The notes under the pieces were generated by a model that was not told the origin of the DNA, searched no databases, and worked only from the letters and a program-made list of their open reading frames with translations. A DNA stretch of 64,000 nucleotides from positions 1-64,000 of the forward strand of contig NZ_ARQE01000009.1 of assembly GCF_000382705.1 (NCBI RefSeq), in the 5' to 3' direction. Numbering within the stretch: position 1 is the first letter of the stretch; every line of letters starts with the position of its first letter. A program made the position numbers and the translations under genes. The stretch comes from Aureimonas ureilytica DSM 18598 = NBRC 106430. Lineage in GTDB: Bacteria; Pseudomonadota; Alphaproteobacteria; Rhizobiales; Rhizobiaceae. Shown here in pieces: positions 19,524-29,681 of the stretch.

Positions 19524-22199
19524 ATGACGATCCGCAATCTCGACGCGCTGTTCGAGCCCAAAGCCGTGGCGCTGATCGGCGCCAGCAACCGGGACGGATC
19601 GGTCGGCGCGGTTCTGGCGCGCAATCTCTTCGGCTCGGGCTTCGCCGGGCCGGTCATGCCGGTCAATCCGCACGAGATGGCGATCCGGTCCTCGGTGAAC
19701 TTCCGCTCCGTCGCCGACCTGCCGGTCGTGCCGGATCTCGCGGTCGTCGCGACGCCCGCACCGAGCGTTGCCGGCATCATCACCGAACTCGGCCAGCGCG
19801 GCTGCCGCGCGGCGGTGGTGATCTCGACGGGCTTTGCCGAACCCTCGGCGCGTCAGGCGCTGCTCGACGCGGCCAAGCCGCATCTCCTGCGCATCGTCGG
19901 GCCGAACTGCCTCGGCGTGATCTCGCCCGGCACTGGCCTCAACGCGAGCTTTGCCCATCTGACGCCGCGCGCCGGCGATCTCGCCTTCGTCAGCCAGTCC
20001 AGCTCCATCGCGACCTCGGTTCTCGATTGGGCGGACGTACGCGAGATCGGCTTCTCGCATGTCGTCTCGACCGGCGACATGAGCGACGTCGATATCGGCG
20101 ATCTCCTCGACTATCTGGCGCTCGACACCAAGACGCGCGCCATCCTCCTTTATGTCGAGACCATCACCGACGCGCAGAAATTCATGACCGCCGCGCGCAT
20201 CGCGGCGCGCGCCAAGCCGGTGGTCGTCATCAAGGCGGGCCGCTCGGTCGCGGGCGGGCGCACGTCGTCCCATTCCGGCGCGCTCGCCGGGCAGGACGCG
20301 GTCTACGACGCCGCCTTCCGCCGCGCCGGCATGTTGCGCGTGGATTCGCTGCGCGAGCTTTTCGAGGCGGTCGGAACGCTCGCCTCGGGCATCCGGCCGA
20401 AGGGCGCGCGGCTCGCGATCCTCACCAATGGCGGCGGGGCGGGCCTGCTCGCGGCCGACACGCTGCGCGAGGCCGGCGGCCAACTGGCCGACCTTTCGCC
20501 CGAGACGATCGCGCGGCTCCAGGCGATCGTTCCTCGGGACGGCTCGCATCTCAACCCCGTCGATCTCAGGGACGACGCGCCGGGCGCGCTCTACGGCCAG
20601 GCGCTGGAGGCGATCCTCAACGATCCCGGCCAGGACGCGGTTCTCGTGATGAACTGCCCGCAGGCCGTGACCGACGGGCTGGACGCCGCGCGCGCCACGG
20701 TCGCGGGTACCCAAACGCGGCGCACGGCGCCGGTCCTCACCTGCTGGCTCGGGGAGCGGGCGGCGCGCGAATCCCGTCGCCTCTTCGCGACCAAGGGAAT
20801 GCCGACCTACCAGACACCAGACGAGTCGGTGCGTGCCTTTCTGCAGCTCGTGAACTACCGGAAGAACCAGGACCTTCTGATGCAGACGCCGCCGGCCATC
20901 CAGCCGGGGCTTGCCGACGACGCGGCGGCGCGCGCCATTCTCGATCGCGCGCGGGAGGACGGGCGCAACGTCCTGACCGAGCCGGAGGCCAAGGCGCTGC
21001 TGGCCGCCTATGGCATTCCCGTGGTGCGCACCGAGATCGCCCGCAACCCGGACGAAGCGGCCGGGCTGGCGATGCGCCTCGGCTTTCCGGTGGCGCTGAA
21101 AATCCTTTCCGCCGATATCACCCACAAGTCCGACGTCGGTGGCGTGCGGCTGGAACTCGACACGCCGGACATGGTGCGCGAGGCCGCGCAGCACATGCTG
21201 AAGCTTCTGACGGAGCGCCGGCCCGACGCGCGCATCGACGGGTTCACCGTGCAGACCATGATCAGCCGGCCGCGCGCGCACGAGCTGATCCTGGGCGTCG
21301 ACACCGATCCGGTCTTTGGTCCCGTGCTCCTGTTCGGGCGCGGGGGAACGGCGGTGGAGGTGATCGCCGACCGCGCCATCGGCCTGCCGCCGCTCAACCT
21401 GCCGCTCGCCCGCGACATGATCGAGCGCACCGAGGTGTCGCGGCTGATGAAGGGCTATCGCGACTGGCCCGCCGCCGATACGGACGCGGTGGCCGCGACG
21501 CTGGTGAGGCTTTCGCGCATGATCGCCGATCATGGCGAGATCGCCGAACTCGACATCAATCCGCTTCTGGCGGACGAAGCGGGCGTCATCGCGCTCGACG
21601 CGCGCGTCGTCCTCGGCTCGCCCTCGGCGTCGCCGCGCTCGCGCTTCGCCATCCGGCCCTATCCGAACGAGCTGGAGCATGTCGCCCATTCGCGGTCCGG
21701 CTCGAGCTTCTTCCTGCGGCCGATCCGGCCGGAGGACGAGCCGGGCATCGTGGACATGATCGCGCGCTCCGACGCCGAGGACGTGCGGCTGCGCTTCTTC
21801 GCGCCGATGAAGCGGATCGGCCATGCCTTCGCGGCGCGTCTCACCCAGATCGACTATCGCCGCGAGATGGCCTTCGTCGCGACCCGCGACGGCGACGCAC
21901 ATGGCGAAATCCTCGGCGTCGCCCGCATCGTGGCGGACCCGGACGAGGAAAAGGCCGAGTTCGGCGTCATGGTGCGCTCGGACCAGAAGGGGCGGGGCCT
22001 CGGCTGGCTCCTGATGGAAACGATCCTCGACTATGCGCGCCGGCGTGGGCTCGCGCGCGTCTATGGCGAGGTTCTCGCCGAAAACCGCGCCATGCTGGCC
22101 ATGGCCGGCGAGCTCGGCTTCGCGCAGAGCCGCCATCCCGAAGACGTGGCCCTGCGCCGGGTCGAAGTGGACATGTCCGCCTATCGCCCGAGGCGATAG
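19524..22199 (+). CDS. Pat-type protein acetyltransferase / acetate-CoA ligase (ADP-forming) fusion
   Basis: An 891-residue protein with the layout of PatZ/Pka. A CoA-binding Rossmann domain (about 5-130, LIGASNRDGSVG) is followed by succinyl-CoA-ligase-like domains to about 460, an ATP-grasp domain (about 475-695, PVALKILSADITHKSDVGG), and a C-terminal GNAT domain (about 715-885) with acyl-CoA loop DQKGRGLG. In enterobacteria such proteins lysine-acetylate acetyl-CoA synthetase and other enzymes. His250 in SSHSGALAG sits where ADP-forming ligases carry a phosphorylated His, so ligase activity may survive. It lies last in the EcfG-led unit and converges on the importer operon. Confidence 0.88.
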   Translation: MTIRNLDALFEPKAVALIGASNRDGSVGAVLARNLFGSGFAGPVMPVNPHEMAIRSSVNFRSVADLPVVPDLAVVATPAPSVAGIITELGQRGCRAAVVISTGFAEPSARQALLDAAKPHLLRIVGPNCLGVISPGTGLNASFAHLTPRAGDLAFVSQSSSIATSVLDWADVREIGFSHVVSTGDMSDVDIGDLLDYLALDTKTRAILLYVETITDAQKFMTAARIAARAKPVVVIKAGRSVAGGRTSSHSGALAGQDAVYDAAFRRAGMLRVDSLRELFEAVGTLASGIRPKGARLAILTNGGGAGLLAADTLREAGGQLADLSPETIARLQAIVPRDGSHLNPVDLRDDAPGALYGQALEAILNDPGQDAVLVMNCPQAVTDGLDAARATVAGTQTRRTAPVLTCWLGERAARESRRLFATKGMPTYQTPDESVRAFLQLVNYRKNQDLLMQTPPAIQPGLADDAAARAILDRAREDGRNVLTEPEAKALLAAYGIPVVRTEIARNPDEAAGLAMRLGFPVALKILSADITHKSDVGGVRLELDTPDMVREAAQHMLKLLTERRPDARIDGFTVQTMISRPRAHELILGVDTDPVFGPVLLFGRGGTAVEVIADRAIGLPPLNLPLARDMIERTEVSRLMKGYRDWPAADTDAVAATLVRLSRMIADHGEIAELDINPLLADEAGVIALDARVVLGSPSASPRSRFAIRPYPNELEHVAHSRSGSSFFLRPIRPEDEPGIVDMIARSDAEDVRLRFFAPMKRIGHAFAARLTQIDYRREMAFVATRDGDAHGEILGVARIVADPDEEKAEFGVMVRSDQKGRGLGWLLMETILDYARRRGLARVYGEVLAENRAMLAMAGELGFAQSRHPEDVALRRVEVDMSAYRPRR

Positions 22200-22220
22200 G
22201 CCGGCGGCGTTCTTCGATCC

Positions 22221-23297
<1,077 letters not shown>

Positions 23298-23311
23298 ATC
23301 GTCTTTCCCCT

Positions 23312-24424
23312 TCAAGCGTCCTGCGGCTGCCAGCTCGCATATTTCGGATGGGCCGGGCCGATCGGCAGTTCGACATCGCCCCCCGTCTCGGCCGAGGCAT
23401 AGATGGCGGTGACGAGTTCGAGCGAGCGGCGCGCGTCGCGGCTGGTGACGGGCGGCGGCTCGCTCGCGCTCAGCGCCTTGTGGAAGGCCGCCATCTGCCC
23501 TCGGAAGCGTCGTCCGACGGGTTCGAACCCTTCCAGCACCTCGTCGATCCGCGCCTTCACTTGATCATTGGCCGGCAGAATCGTCCACGGCCCGTCGCCG
23601 GGCGAATAGGCCTCGTGCGCGCTCTCGAAGGTGACGTTCTCGAAATGCAGGCGCAACCGGCTGATCTCGTTCTGGCTGCCGAGCGTGGCGGTGGAGGAGA
23701 GGAACGCGCCGCTTTCCATGCGCCAGGAGGCCGACACGCAATCCTCCACCTCGATCGCGTTGACGCGCGTCGCGGCGCGGGCGAAGACGCGATCGACCGG
23801 GCCGAACAGGAAACAGGCGAGGTCGTGGATATGGATGGCGTGGGTCATGAGCACGCCGCCCAGCTCCGTCTTCCAGCGCCCGCGCCACGGGTTGTCGTAA
23901 TACTCGGCCGTGCGTTTCCAAAAGGTCTCGGCCACACCGACATAGGGCTTGCCGGCAATGCCGGCATCGATGATGCGCTTGGCCTGCATCGCGCCGTCGC
24001 CGTAGCGATACTGGAAGATCGGCATGAGACGCCCGCGCGAGCGCGCCTCCGCCTCGATGATCTCGTCCACCTCTTTCAGCGAGCCGACGAGTGGCTTCTC
24101 GCAGACGACATGCTTGCCCGCCGCCAGCGCCTTCAGGATCATCTCGCGATGGAGGCCCGGCGGCGTGCAGATGTCGATGATGTCGATATCCTCGCGCGCC
24201 AGAAGTGCGTCGAAATCGTGCACCCGCTCCGCGACGGCGAACTCGTCGCCGACGTCGTTGAGGCGGGCGGCGTCGAGATCGCAGAGCGCGGCGACCTCGA
24301 ACTTCTCCGGGGCGGGGGCGTAGCCCTCCACGATATGCGAGCGGCCGATGCCGCAGCCGACCACCGCGACGCGGAAGCGCCTCGTGGTCTCGCTGGCGTG
24401 CAGGGCGGGAGCGGACATGTTCAT
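23312..24424 (-). CDS. Gfo/Idh/MocA-family oxidoreductase (importer operon)
   Basis: A 370-residue NAD(P)-dependent sugar dehydrogenase-like protein. The Rossmann motif is VAVVGCGIGRSHI (about residue 20) and the catalytic-domain landmark is CEKPLVGS (about 107). THAIHIHDL supplies the His expected in the active site. It lies between the permease and ATPase genes, spaced 13-14 bp on each side, so it is cotranscribed with the importer and probably oxidises the imported sugar or a derivative. It differs clearly from the two oxidoreductases of the rightward operon. Substrate unknown. Confidence 0.9.
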   Translation of the reverse strand: MNMSAPALHASETTRRFRVAVVGCGIGRSHIVEGYAPAPEKFEVAALCDLDAARLNDVGDEFAVAERVHDFDALLAREDIDIIDICTPPGLHREMILKALAAGKHVVCEKPLVGSLKEVDEIIEAEARSRGRLMPIFQYRYGDGAMQAKRIIDAGIAGKPYVGVAETFWKRTAEYYDNPWRGRWKTELGGVLMTHAIHIHDLACFLFGPVDRVFARAATRVNAIEVEDCVSASWRMESGAFLSSTATLGSQNEISRLRLHFENVTFESAHEAYSPGDGPWTILPANDQVKARIDEVLEGFEPVGRRFRGQMAAFHKALSASEPPPVTSRDARRSLELVTAIYASAETGGDVELPIGPAHPKYASWQPQDA

Positions 24425-24437
24425 GATGCGAGACCCT

Positions 24438-25310
24438 TCAGCGCTTCATGCCGGTGGTGGCGATGCCCTCAATGAGGAGGCGCTGGAAGAAGAGGAAGAA
24501 CAGGAAGACCGGCACGAGCGACAGGTTCGACATGGCGAAGAGCGAGCTCCAGTCCGACGACCCCGTGGAGTCGACGAAGGAGCGCAGGCCGAGCTGCACC
24601 GTGTAGGTGTTGATGTCGTTGAGATAGATGAGCGGGCCGAAGAAATCGTCCCAGGTCCAGATGAAGGAGAAGATCGCTGCGGTCGCGAGCACTGGCAGCG
24701 ACAGCGGCAGCATGATCTTGAAGTAGATGCGCCAGGGCGAGCAGCCGTCCATGATCGCCGCCTCGTCCAGCTCGCGCGGAATGCCCCGGAAGAACTGCAC
24801 CATCAGGAAGATGAAGAAGGCGTCGGTCGCCAGGAACTTCGGCACGATGAGCGGCAGCGGCGTGTTCACCCAGCCCATTTCCAGGAACATGATGTACTGG
24901 GGGATGAGCACGACGTGGTAGGGCAGCATCAACGTGCCCAGCATGAGCGCGAACCAGAAATTGCGACCCGCAAAGCGCAGCCGCGCGAAGGCGAAGGCGG
25001 CTAGCGAGCAGCCGACCACATTGCCCACGGTTGCCAGGACCGAGATCACCAGCGAGTTCCAGAAGAACTTTCCGAAGCTCACCTGAAGCCCCGTCCAGCC
25101 CCGGACATAGGCGCCGAAATCGACGGCCGAGGGGATGAGCGAGGACGTGCCGAAGATTTCCTCTTCGGGGCGCACCGAGCCCGAGATCATCCAGAGGATG
25201 GGATAGAGCATCAGGAGCGAGGCGGCGATCAGCACCGCATGGGTCAGCACGGAGCGCACCGGCGAGCGGTGGCCCTGGCGCCGGGGCGGGGGCAGGGCCT
25301 CAGTCGTCAT
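24438..25310 (-). CDS. carbohydrate ABC transporter permease (MalG type)
   Basis: A 290-residue inner-membrane permease with about six transmembrane segments. The EAA loop is visible as ELDEAAIMDGCSPWRIYFKI, the contact with the ATPase. The first span starts near LTHAVLIAASLLMLYPILW. The ATG at 25310 lies inside the end of the preceding permease gene (11-bp overlap), so the two are translationally coupled. It pairs with the upstream permease in a type I sugar importer. Confidence 0.92.
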   Translation of the reverse strand: MTTEALPPPRRQGHRSPVRSVLTHAVLIAASLLMLYPILWMISGSVRPEEEIFGTSSLIPSAVDFGAYVRGWTGLQVSFGKFFWNSLVISVLATVGNVVGCSLAAFAFARLRFAGRNFWFALMLGTLMLPYHVVLIPQYIMFLEMGWVNTPLPLIVPKFLATDAFFIFLMVQFFRGIPRELDEAAIMDGCSPWRIYFKIMLPLSLPVLATAAIFSFIWTWDDFFGPLIYLNDINTYTVQLGLRSFVDSTGSSDWSSLFAMSNLSLVPVFLFFLFFQRLLIEGIATTGMKR

Positions 25311-26256
25311 AATGCACCCAATAGCGAGCCGACAGGAAGGAGAAGGCGGTGAAGGCGGCGACGATGACGACGAGAATCCAGGCGAGCGCCGAGGCATAGC
25401 CCATGCGCAGGAACCCGAAGGCCTCCTGATAAAGGTAGAGCGTGTAGAAGAGCGTCGAGTTGATCGGCCCGCCCGTGCCTTCCGAGATGATGAAGGCGGG
25501 CGTGAAGGCCTTGAAGGCGTCGATCGTCTGGATCACCGCGTTGAAGAAGATCACCGGCGTCAGGAGCGGCAGGGTGATGCGGAAGAACTGCCGGGTCTTC
25601 GACGCGCCGTCGATCTCGGCGGCCTCGTACATGTCGGTCGGGATCTGGCGAAGGCCCGCGAGGAAGATGATCATCGGCGAGCCGAACTGCCAGACGGCGA
25701 GGACGACGAGCGTATAGAGCGAATAGTCGGGGTTCGAGATCCAGCTCGGGCCTTCGATCCCGAAGAACTGCCAGAGCGCCATGTTGACGAGGCCGTCGGA
25801 GGCGAAGAGCTGACGCCAGAGAACGGCGATGGCGACCGAGGAGCCGAGGAGCGACGGCAGGTAGAAGATCGCGCGATAGACCGGCAGGCCCTTCAGGCCC
25901 CGATTGAAGGCGAGGGCGACGAGAAGCGCGAAGCCGAGCTTCAGCGGTACCGAGAGCGCGACATAAAGGAAGGTCACCGACATGGCCGAGGCGAATTTCG
26001 GATCGGCCGTGGCGATGCGCACGTAATTGGCCGCGCCCACCCAATTGGGCGAGCGGATCAGGTCGTAATCGGTGAAGGAGAGATAGAGCGAGGCGAGGGC
26101 CGGCCCGAGCGTCAGGCCGAAAAAGCCGATCAGCCAGGGCAGGAGAAAGAGATAGGCCGGCCCGTTGCGCGCCCATGAGCGTCGCGCAGCGCCGGGCGCG
26201 GCGGCCGCCGGCGCTTTCGCGCTCGGCAGTCCCGCGACCTCGGTGTGGATGCTCAT
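25300..26256 (-). CDS. carbohydrate ABC transporter permease (MalF/UgpA type)
   Basis: A 318-residue permease with a Pro/Ala-rich cytoplasmic N-terminus (about 1-30) and six predicted spans beginning at AYLFLLPWLIGFFGLTLGP. The EAA loop is MYEAAEIDGASKTRQFFRIT. It starts 3 bp after the binding-protein gene and overlaps the next permease by 11 bp. Together they form the membrane core of the TetR-linked importer. Confidence 0.92.
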   Translation of the reverse strand: MSIHTEVAGLPSAKAPAAAAPGAARRSWARNGPAYLFLLPWLIGFFGLTLGPALASLYLSFTDYDLIRSPNWVGAANYVRIATADPKFASAMSVTFLYVALSVPLKLGFALLVALAFNRGLKGLPVYRAIFYLPSLLGSSVAIAVLWRQLFASDGLVNMALWQFFGIEGPSWISNPDYSLYTLVVLAVWQFGSPMIIFLAGLRQIPTDMYEAAEIDGASKTRQFFRITLPLLTPVIFFNAVIQTIDAFKAFTPAFIISEGTGGPINSTLFYTLYLYQEAFGFLRMGYASALAWILVVIVAAFTAFSFLSARYWVHYDD

Positions 26257-26259
26257 GGC

Positions 26260-27543
26260 TCAGCCCCGCTTGAGAATGGCGCTCGCTTCGGTCACGAGGT
26301 CTTCGCCGGCTTGCTTCGGCGTCTTGCGCCCGAAGCCGACTTCCTCGTTGATGCGCTTCTGCACGAAGGCGACCTCGCCCGCGCCCGGCGGCGGGGAGGG
26401 CGGCAGCGCGCCGACATCGGGGGTGATCAGCGCGATGTAATCCACCATCGCCTTCTCGACCTCGGAGAGCTGCGGCACGAGAAGCGCGCGCATCGACTCG
26501 GAAGCCGGAACGCCGCGCTCCGTGCCGAGGGCCTTCACGCCGTCGGGGCTGGCGACCAGGAAATTGGCGAAGGCGACCGCCTGCTCCGGCGCGTTGGCCG
26601 ACAGGCTGATCAGCATGGAGGGCTTGAGGTAGTGGCCCGACGGAGCACTGGCGGACAGGCGCGGATAGGGCGCCAGCGCCAGCTTGCCCTTGTTGAGCTT
26701 TTGGTAGCCGACGAACTGATTGGAATGCATGAAGGCGGTGGCCGCCTTGCCCGTCGTGATGGCGTTGGTCTCGATATTGAGCTGGTCGAGCGCCTGGATG
26801 TCGGCGGGCACGCAGGCCTTGCGCTTGCGCATGTCGTCCCAGAGGGCGAACCACTTTTCGGCATCCGCCGGCTCGTAGCCGAGCTTGCCGTCGGCGGTGT
26901 AGAGCGCCTTGCCGTTCTGGCGCAGCCAAAGCTCGAAGCTCGGCTCCACGCCGCCCGCATCGGCCAGCGCGAAGACGCCCGGCCGAGCGCGGTTCTTCGC
27001 GAAGGCTTCGCCGAGGTCGGCCAGTTCTTCCCAGGTCATGCCGGCTTTGGGGGCTTCGGTCTTGGCCTTTTCCCAGACCGCCGCGTCATAGACCATGGAG
27101 GAAGAGTTGACGCCAAGATTGACGCCGTAGAGCTTCCCGTCGACCTTGCCGGAATCGATATTGGCCTGCCCGAAATCCTCGATCTTCAGGCCCTTGCCGA
27201 CTTCGCCGCTCAAATCCTTCAGTGCGCCGCGCCGCGCATATTCGAAGATATAGCGGTAATCCATCTGGATGAGATCGGGCGCGTTGCGGCCGGCGACCTG
27301 CGTGGCCAGGCGCGGCCAGTAGTCGGACCAGCCCGCGAATTCGCCGACGATCTCGGTTTCGGGCGCGACCGACTTGTAGGCCGTGATCGCGACCTGCGTG
27401 CGGTCGGCGCGCTCCTGGCTGCCCCACCAGAGAAAGCGCAGGCGCTGCGCCTGCGCGAAGGCCATGCCGCCGCCCAGCGTTCCGAGCGCCAGAGCGGCCG
27501 CGCCGCCCTGAAGAAGGCTCCGCCGTGTTACCGAAACCGTCAT
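26260..27543 (-). CDS. sugar ABC transporter substrate-binding protein (family 1), Tat signal
   Basis: A 427-residue periplasmic solute-binding protein. The N-terminus has a twin-arginine signal (TRRSLLQGGAAALALG), predicting export after folding. The mature part begins near AQAQRLRFLWWGSQERAD, the usual start of carbohydrate-binding family 1, and contains DLIQMDYRYIFEYARRGAL. GGGAGGAA lies before the ATG at 27543. It is the first gene of the importer operon and is divergent from tetR across 120 bp that hold a 14-bp operator. The ligand, a mono- or oligosaccharide or glycoside, is not evident. Confidence 0.9.
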   Translation of the reverse strand: MTVSVTRRSLLQGGAAALALGTLGGGMAFAQAQRLRFLWWGSQERADRTQVAITAYKSVAPETEIVGEFAGWSDYWPRLATQVAGRNAPDLIQMDYRYIFEYARRGALKDLSGEVGKGLKIEDFGQANIDSGKVDGKLYGVNLGVNSSSMVYDAAVWEKAKTEAPKAGMTWEELADLGEAFAKNRARPGVFALADAGGVEPSFELWLRQNGKALYTADGKLGYEPADAEKWFALWDDMRKRKACVPADIQALDQLNIETNAITTGKAATAFMHSNQFVGYQKLNKGKLALAPYPRLSASAPSGHYLKPSMLISLSANAPEQAVAFANFLVASPDGVKALGTERGVPASESMRALLVPQLSEVEKAMVDYIALITPDVGALPPSPPPGAGEVAFVQKRINEEVGFGRKTPKQAGEDLVTEASAILKRG

Positions 27544-27605
27544 CGCATTCCTCCCGAAGAAACCCGCTCTCCCAAGCGGGGCGGCCATCGGCTGTTGCCG
27601 ATTTA

Positions 27606-27619
27606 TAACCGTTTGGTTA
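27606..27619. promoter_or_regulatory. TetR operator copy 1 (importer / tetR divergent gap)
   Basis: TAACC-GTTT-GGTTA is an inverted repeat with 5-bp arms followed by CAA. It lies between the divergent binding-protein and tetR genes. The same arms with another centre recur at 28428-28441. Confidence 0.75.
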
Positions 27620-27663
27620 CAAAGGTGACCACCGATCTAGGGGCTTGTCAAGCAGGGGGACGG

Positions 27664-28353
27664 ATGGACGACGAAGCATCGGAACACCATTCGGTTGAAC
27701 AAAGCAACGCCGCCGGCGCGCGCGCGGGCGCCGAGCGTTCCACCCGGAACCCCGAGCGCACGCGGGCCGCGATCCTGGAGGCGGCGCGGCGCGAGATCGC
27801 GGAAAAAGGGCTGGCGGGCGCGCGGGTCGACGTCGTGGCGCGGCGCGCGGGCACCAACAAGCGCATGATCTACCATTATTTCGGGGACAAGGACGCGCTC
27901 TACCTCGCGGTTCTCGAAGAGACCTACCAGCACATCCGGCAGGCCGAGCGGCGGCTGGATCTGGCGCGGCGCGAGCCGGAGGAGGGCTTGAGCGAACTCG
28001 CCCTCTTCACCTGGCATTATTATCTCGATCACCCGGAATTCCTGAGCATTCTCGCCACGGAGAACCTCAACCACGCCCGCTATCTGCGGCAGGCGGCGGG
28101 CATTGCCGAGATGCATTCCAACTTCCTGACCGAACTCTCCGACGTGCTGCGGCGCGGCGAAGAGGCGGGCGTCTTCAAACCCGGCCTCGACCCCGTCACG
28201 GTCTATCTCACCATCGCCTCGCTCGGCTTCTTCTATCTCTCCAATCGCTATACGCTTTCGACCGTTTTCCGCCGCGATCTCCAGACGCGGGGCGAGCTGG
28301 ATCGCTGGGGCGAGCATATCGTCGCGACCGTTCTCGCCTCCGTCCGCCGCTAG
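27664..28353 (+). CDS. TetR-family transcriptional regulator
   Basis: A 229-residue repressor-type protein. A low-complexity N-terminal tail (about 1-28) precedes the TetR DNA-binding domain: TRAAILEAARREIAEKGLAG, then the helix-turn-helix through GTNKRMIYHYFGDKDALYLA (about 35-80). The C-terminal ligand domain is all-helical. It looks like the RutR/AcrR-style group with a TetR_C domain. GGGGGA precedes the ATG at 27664. It is flanked by the importer operon (divergent) and the catabolic operon (same direction), each with the same 14-bp operator upstream, so it most likely represses both and itself until an inducer derived from the substrate binds. Confidence 0.9.
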   Translation: MDDEASEHHSVEQSNAAGARAGAERSTRNPERTRAAILEAARREIAEKGLAGARVDVVARRAGTNKRMIYHYFGDKDALYLAVLEETYQHIRQAERRLDLARREPEEGLSELALFTWHYYLDHPEFLSILATENLNHARYLRQAAGIAEMHSNFLTELSDVLRRGEEAGVFKPGLDPVTVYLTIASLGFFYLSNRYTLSTVFRRDLQTRGELDRWGEHIVATVLASVRR

Positions 28354-28427
28354 CCTTGGTTGCGCCGCAGCAACGGCGGGGCAGCGTCGAATGCTGGTTG
28401 ACAAGGCTCCGGTCTCCTCCCTCTAAA

Positions 28428-28441
28428 TAACCAGATGGTTA
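28428..28441. promoter_or_regulatory. TetR operator copy 2 (catabolic operon promoter)
   Basis: TAACC-AGAT-GGTTA, again followed by CAA, lies 65 bp before the first gene of the rightward operon. Arms and flanking CAA match copy 1; the 4-bp centre differs, as expected of a true operator rather than a chance duplication. Confidence 0.75.
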
Positions 28442-28505
28442 CAAGTTGGCGCTCGGAGCAGCGCGGCGGGCCAGCGGCCGGGAGGGCCGCGAGGGAGGAC
28501 ATTCC

Positions 28506-29681
28506 ATGAAGCGTATCGGCGTGATCATGCACGGCATCACCGGCCGCATGGGCTACAACCAGCATCTCGTCCGCTCCGTCGTGGCGATCCGCGCGCAAGG
28601 CGGCGTGACGCTTTCCACGGGCGAAAAGGTGATGCTCGACCCGATTCTGGTGGGTCGCAACGGCGCCAAGATCGAGGAGATCGCCCGCCGCCACGGGATC
28701 GAGCGCTGGACGACCGATCTCGACGCGGCGCTCGCCAACCCGGACGACACGCTCTTCTTCGACGCCGGCACGACGCAGATGCGCGGGAGCCTGCTCGCTA
28801 GGGCGATCCGGGCCGGCAAGGACGTCTACTGCGAAAAGCCCATCTCCGACACGATGCCCGAAGCGATCGAGGTGGCAGAGCTTGCCGCCCGCTCGGGCGT
28901 GAAGCATGGCGTGGTGCAGGACAAGCTCTTCCTGCCCGGTCTTCGCAAGCTCGCCATGCTGAAGGACTCCGGCTTCTTCGGCCAGATTTTGTCGGTGCGC
29001 GGCGAGTTCGGCTATTGGGTCTTCGAGGGCGACTGGCAGCCGGCCCAGCGCCCCTCCTGGAACTATCGCTCCAAGGATGGCGGCGGCATCATCCTCGATA
29101 TGCTCTGCCACTGGCGCTACGTGCTCGACAATCTCTTCGGCGAGGTGCAGGCCGTCTCCTGCCTTGGCGCGACGCATATTCCGCGCCGCGTGGACGAGCG
29201 CGGCCAGTCCTACGAAGCCGATGCGGACGACGCGGCCTATGCGACCTTCCAACTCGCGGGCGGCGTCATCGCGCAGATCAATTCGTCCTGGGCGGTGCGC
29301 GTGCGGCGCGACGATCTCGTGACCTTCCAGGTGGACGGAACCCATGGTTCGGCGGTTGCCGGCCTTACGAAATGCTGGACGCAGCACCGGGTGAATACGC
29401 CCAAACCCGTCTGGAACCCGGACCAGCCGCAGACGATCGACTTCCTCAACACCTGGGACGAGGTGCCGGACAACATTGCCTATGACAATGGCTTCAAGGC
29501 GCAGTGGGAACTGTTCATCCGCCACGTCGCGGAGGACGGTCCCTGGCCCTATGGCCTGATGGAAGGCGTAAAGGGCGTGCAGCTCGCCGAACTCGGGCTT
29601 CAGTCCTGGCGCGAGCGCCGCTGGCTCGACGTGCCAGCGGCGCTCGCGCCAGTCGATGGCGGCGTGAGGGCGCTGACATGA
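28506..29681 (+). CDS. Gfo/Idh/MocA-family oxidoreductase (first catabolic gene)
   Basis: A 391-residue dehydrogenase-like protein with an unusual start, IGVIMHGITGRMGYNQHLVR, where the Rossmann glycine loop is GITGRMG. The dinucleotide domain ends at YCEKPISDTMPEA (about residue 113). The C-terminal alpha/beta domain contains WNYRSKDGGGIILDMLCHWR with candidate catalytic residues. The stop overlaps the DUF993 start (ATGA), so the two are coupled. Probably NAD(P)-dependent oxidation of the imported sugar at one hydroxyl; position and substrate unknown. Confidence 0.88.
   Translation: MKRIGVIMHGITGRMGYNQHLVRSVVAIRAQGGVTLSTGEKVMLDPILVGRNGAKIEEIARRHGIERWTTDLDAALANPDDTLFFDAGTTQMRGSLLARAIRAGKDVYCEKPISDTMPEAIEVAELAARSGVKHGVVQDKLFLPGLRKLAMLKDSGFFGQILSVRGEFGYWVFEGDWQPAQRPSWNYRSKDGGGIILDMLCHWRYVLDNLFGEVQAVSCLGATHIPRRVDERGQSYEADADDAAYATFQLAGGVIAQINSSWAVRVRRDDLVTFQVDGTHGSAVAGLTKCWTQHRVNTPKPVWNPDQPQTIDFLNTWDEVPDNIAYDNGFKAQWELFIRHVAEDGPWPYGLMEGVKGVQLAELGLQSWRERRWLDVPAALAPVDGGVRALT

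Noticed and set aside
26245-27660. Long plus-strand frame running into tetR
   Set aside because: The part before 27664 is antisense to the binding-protein gene; the TetR protein begins at the ATG preceded by GGGGGA.
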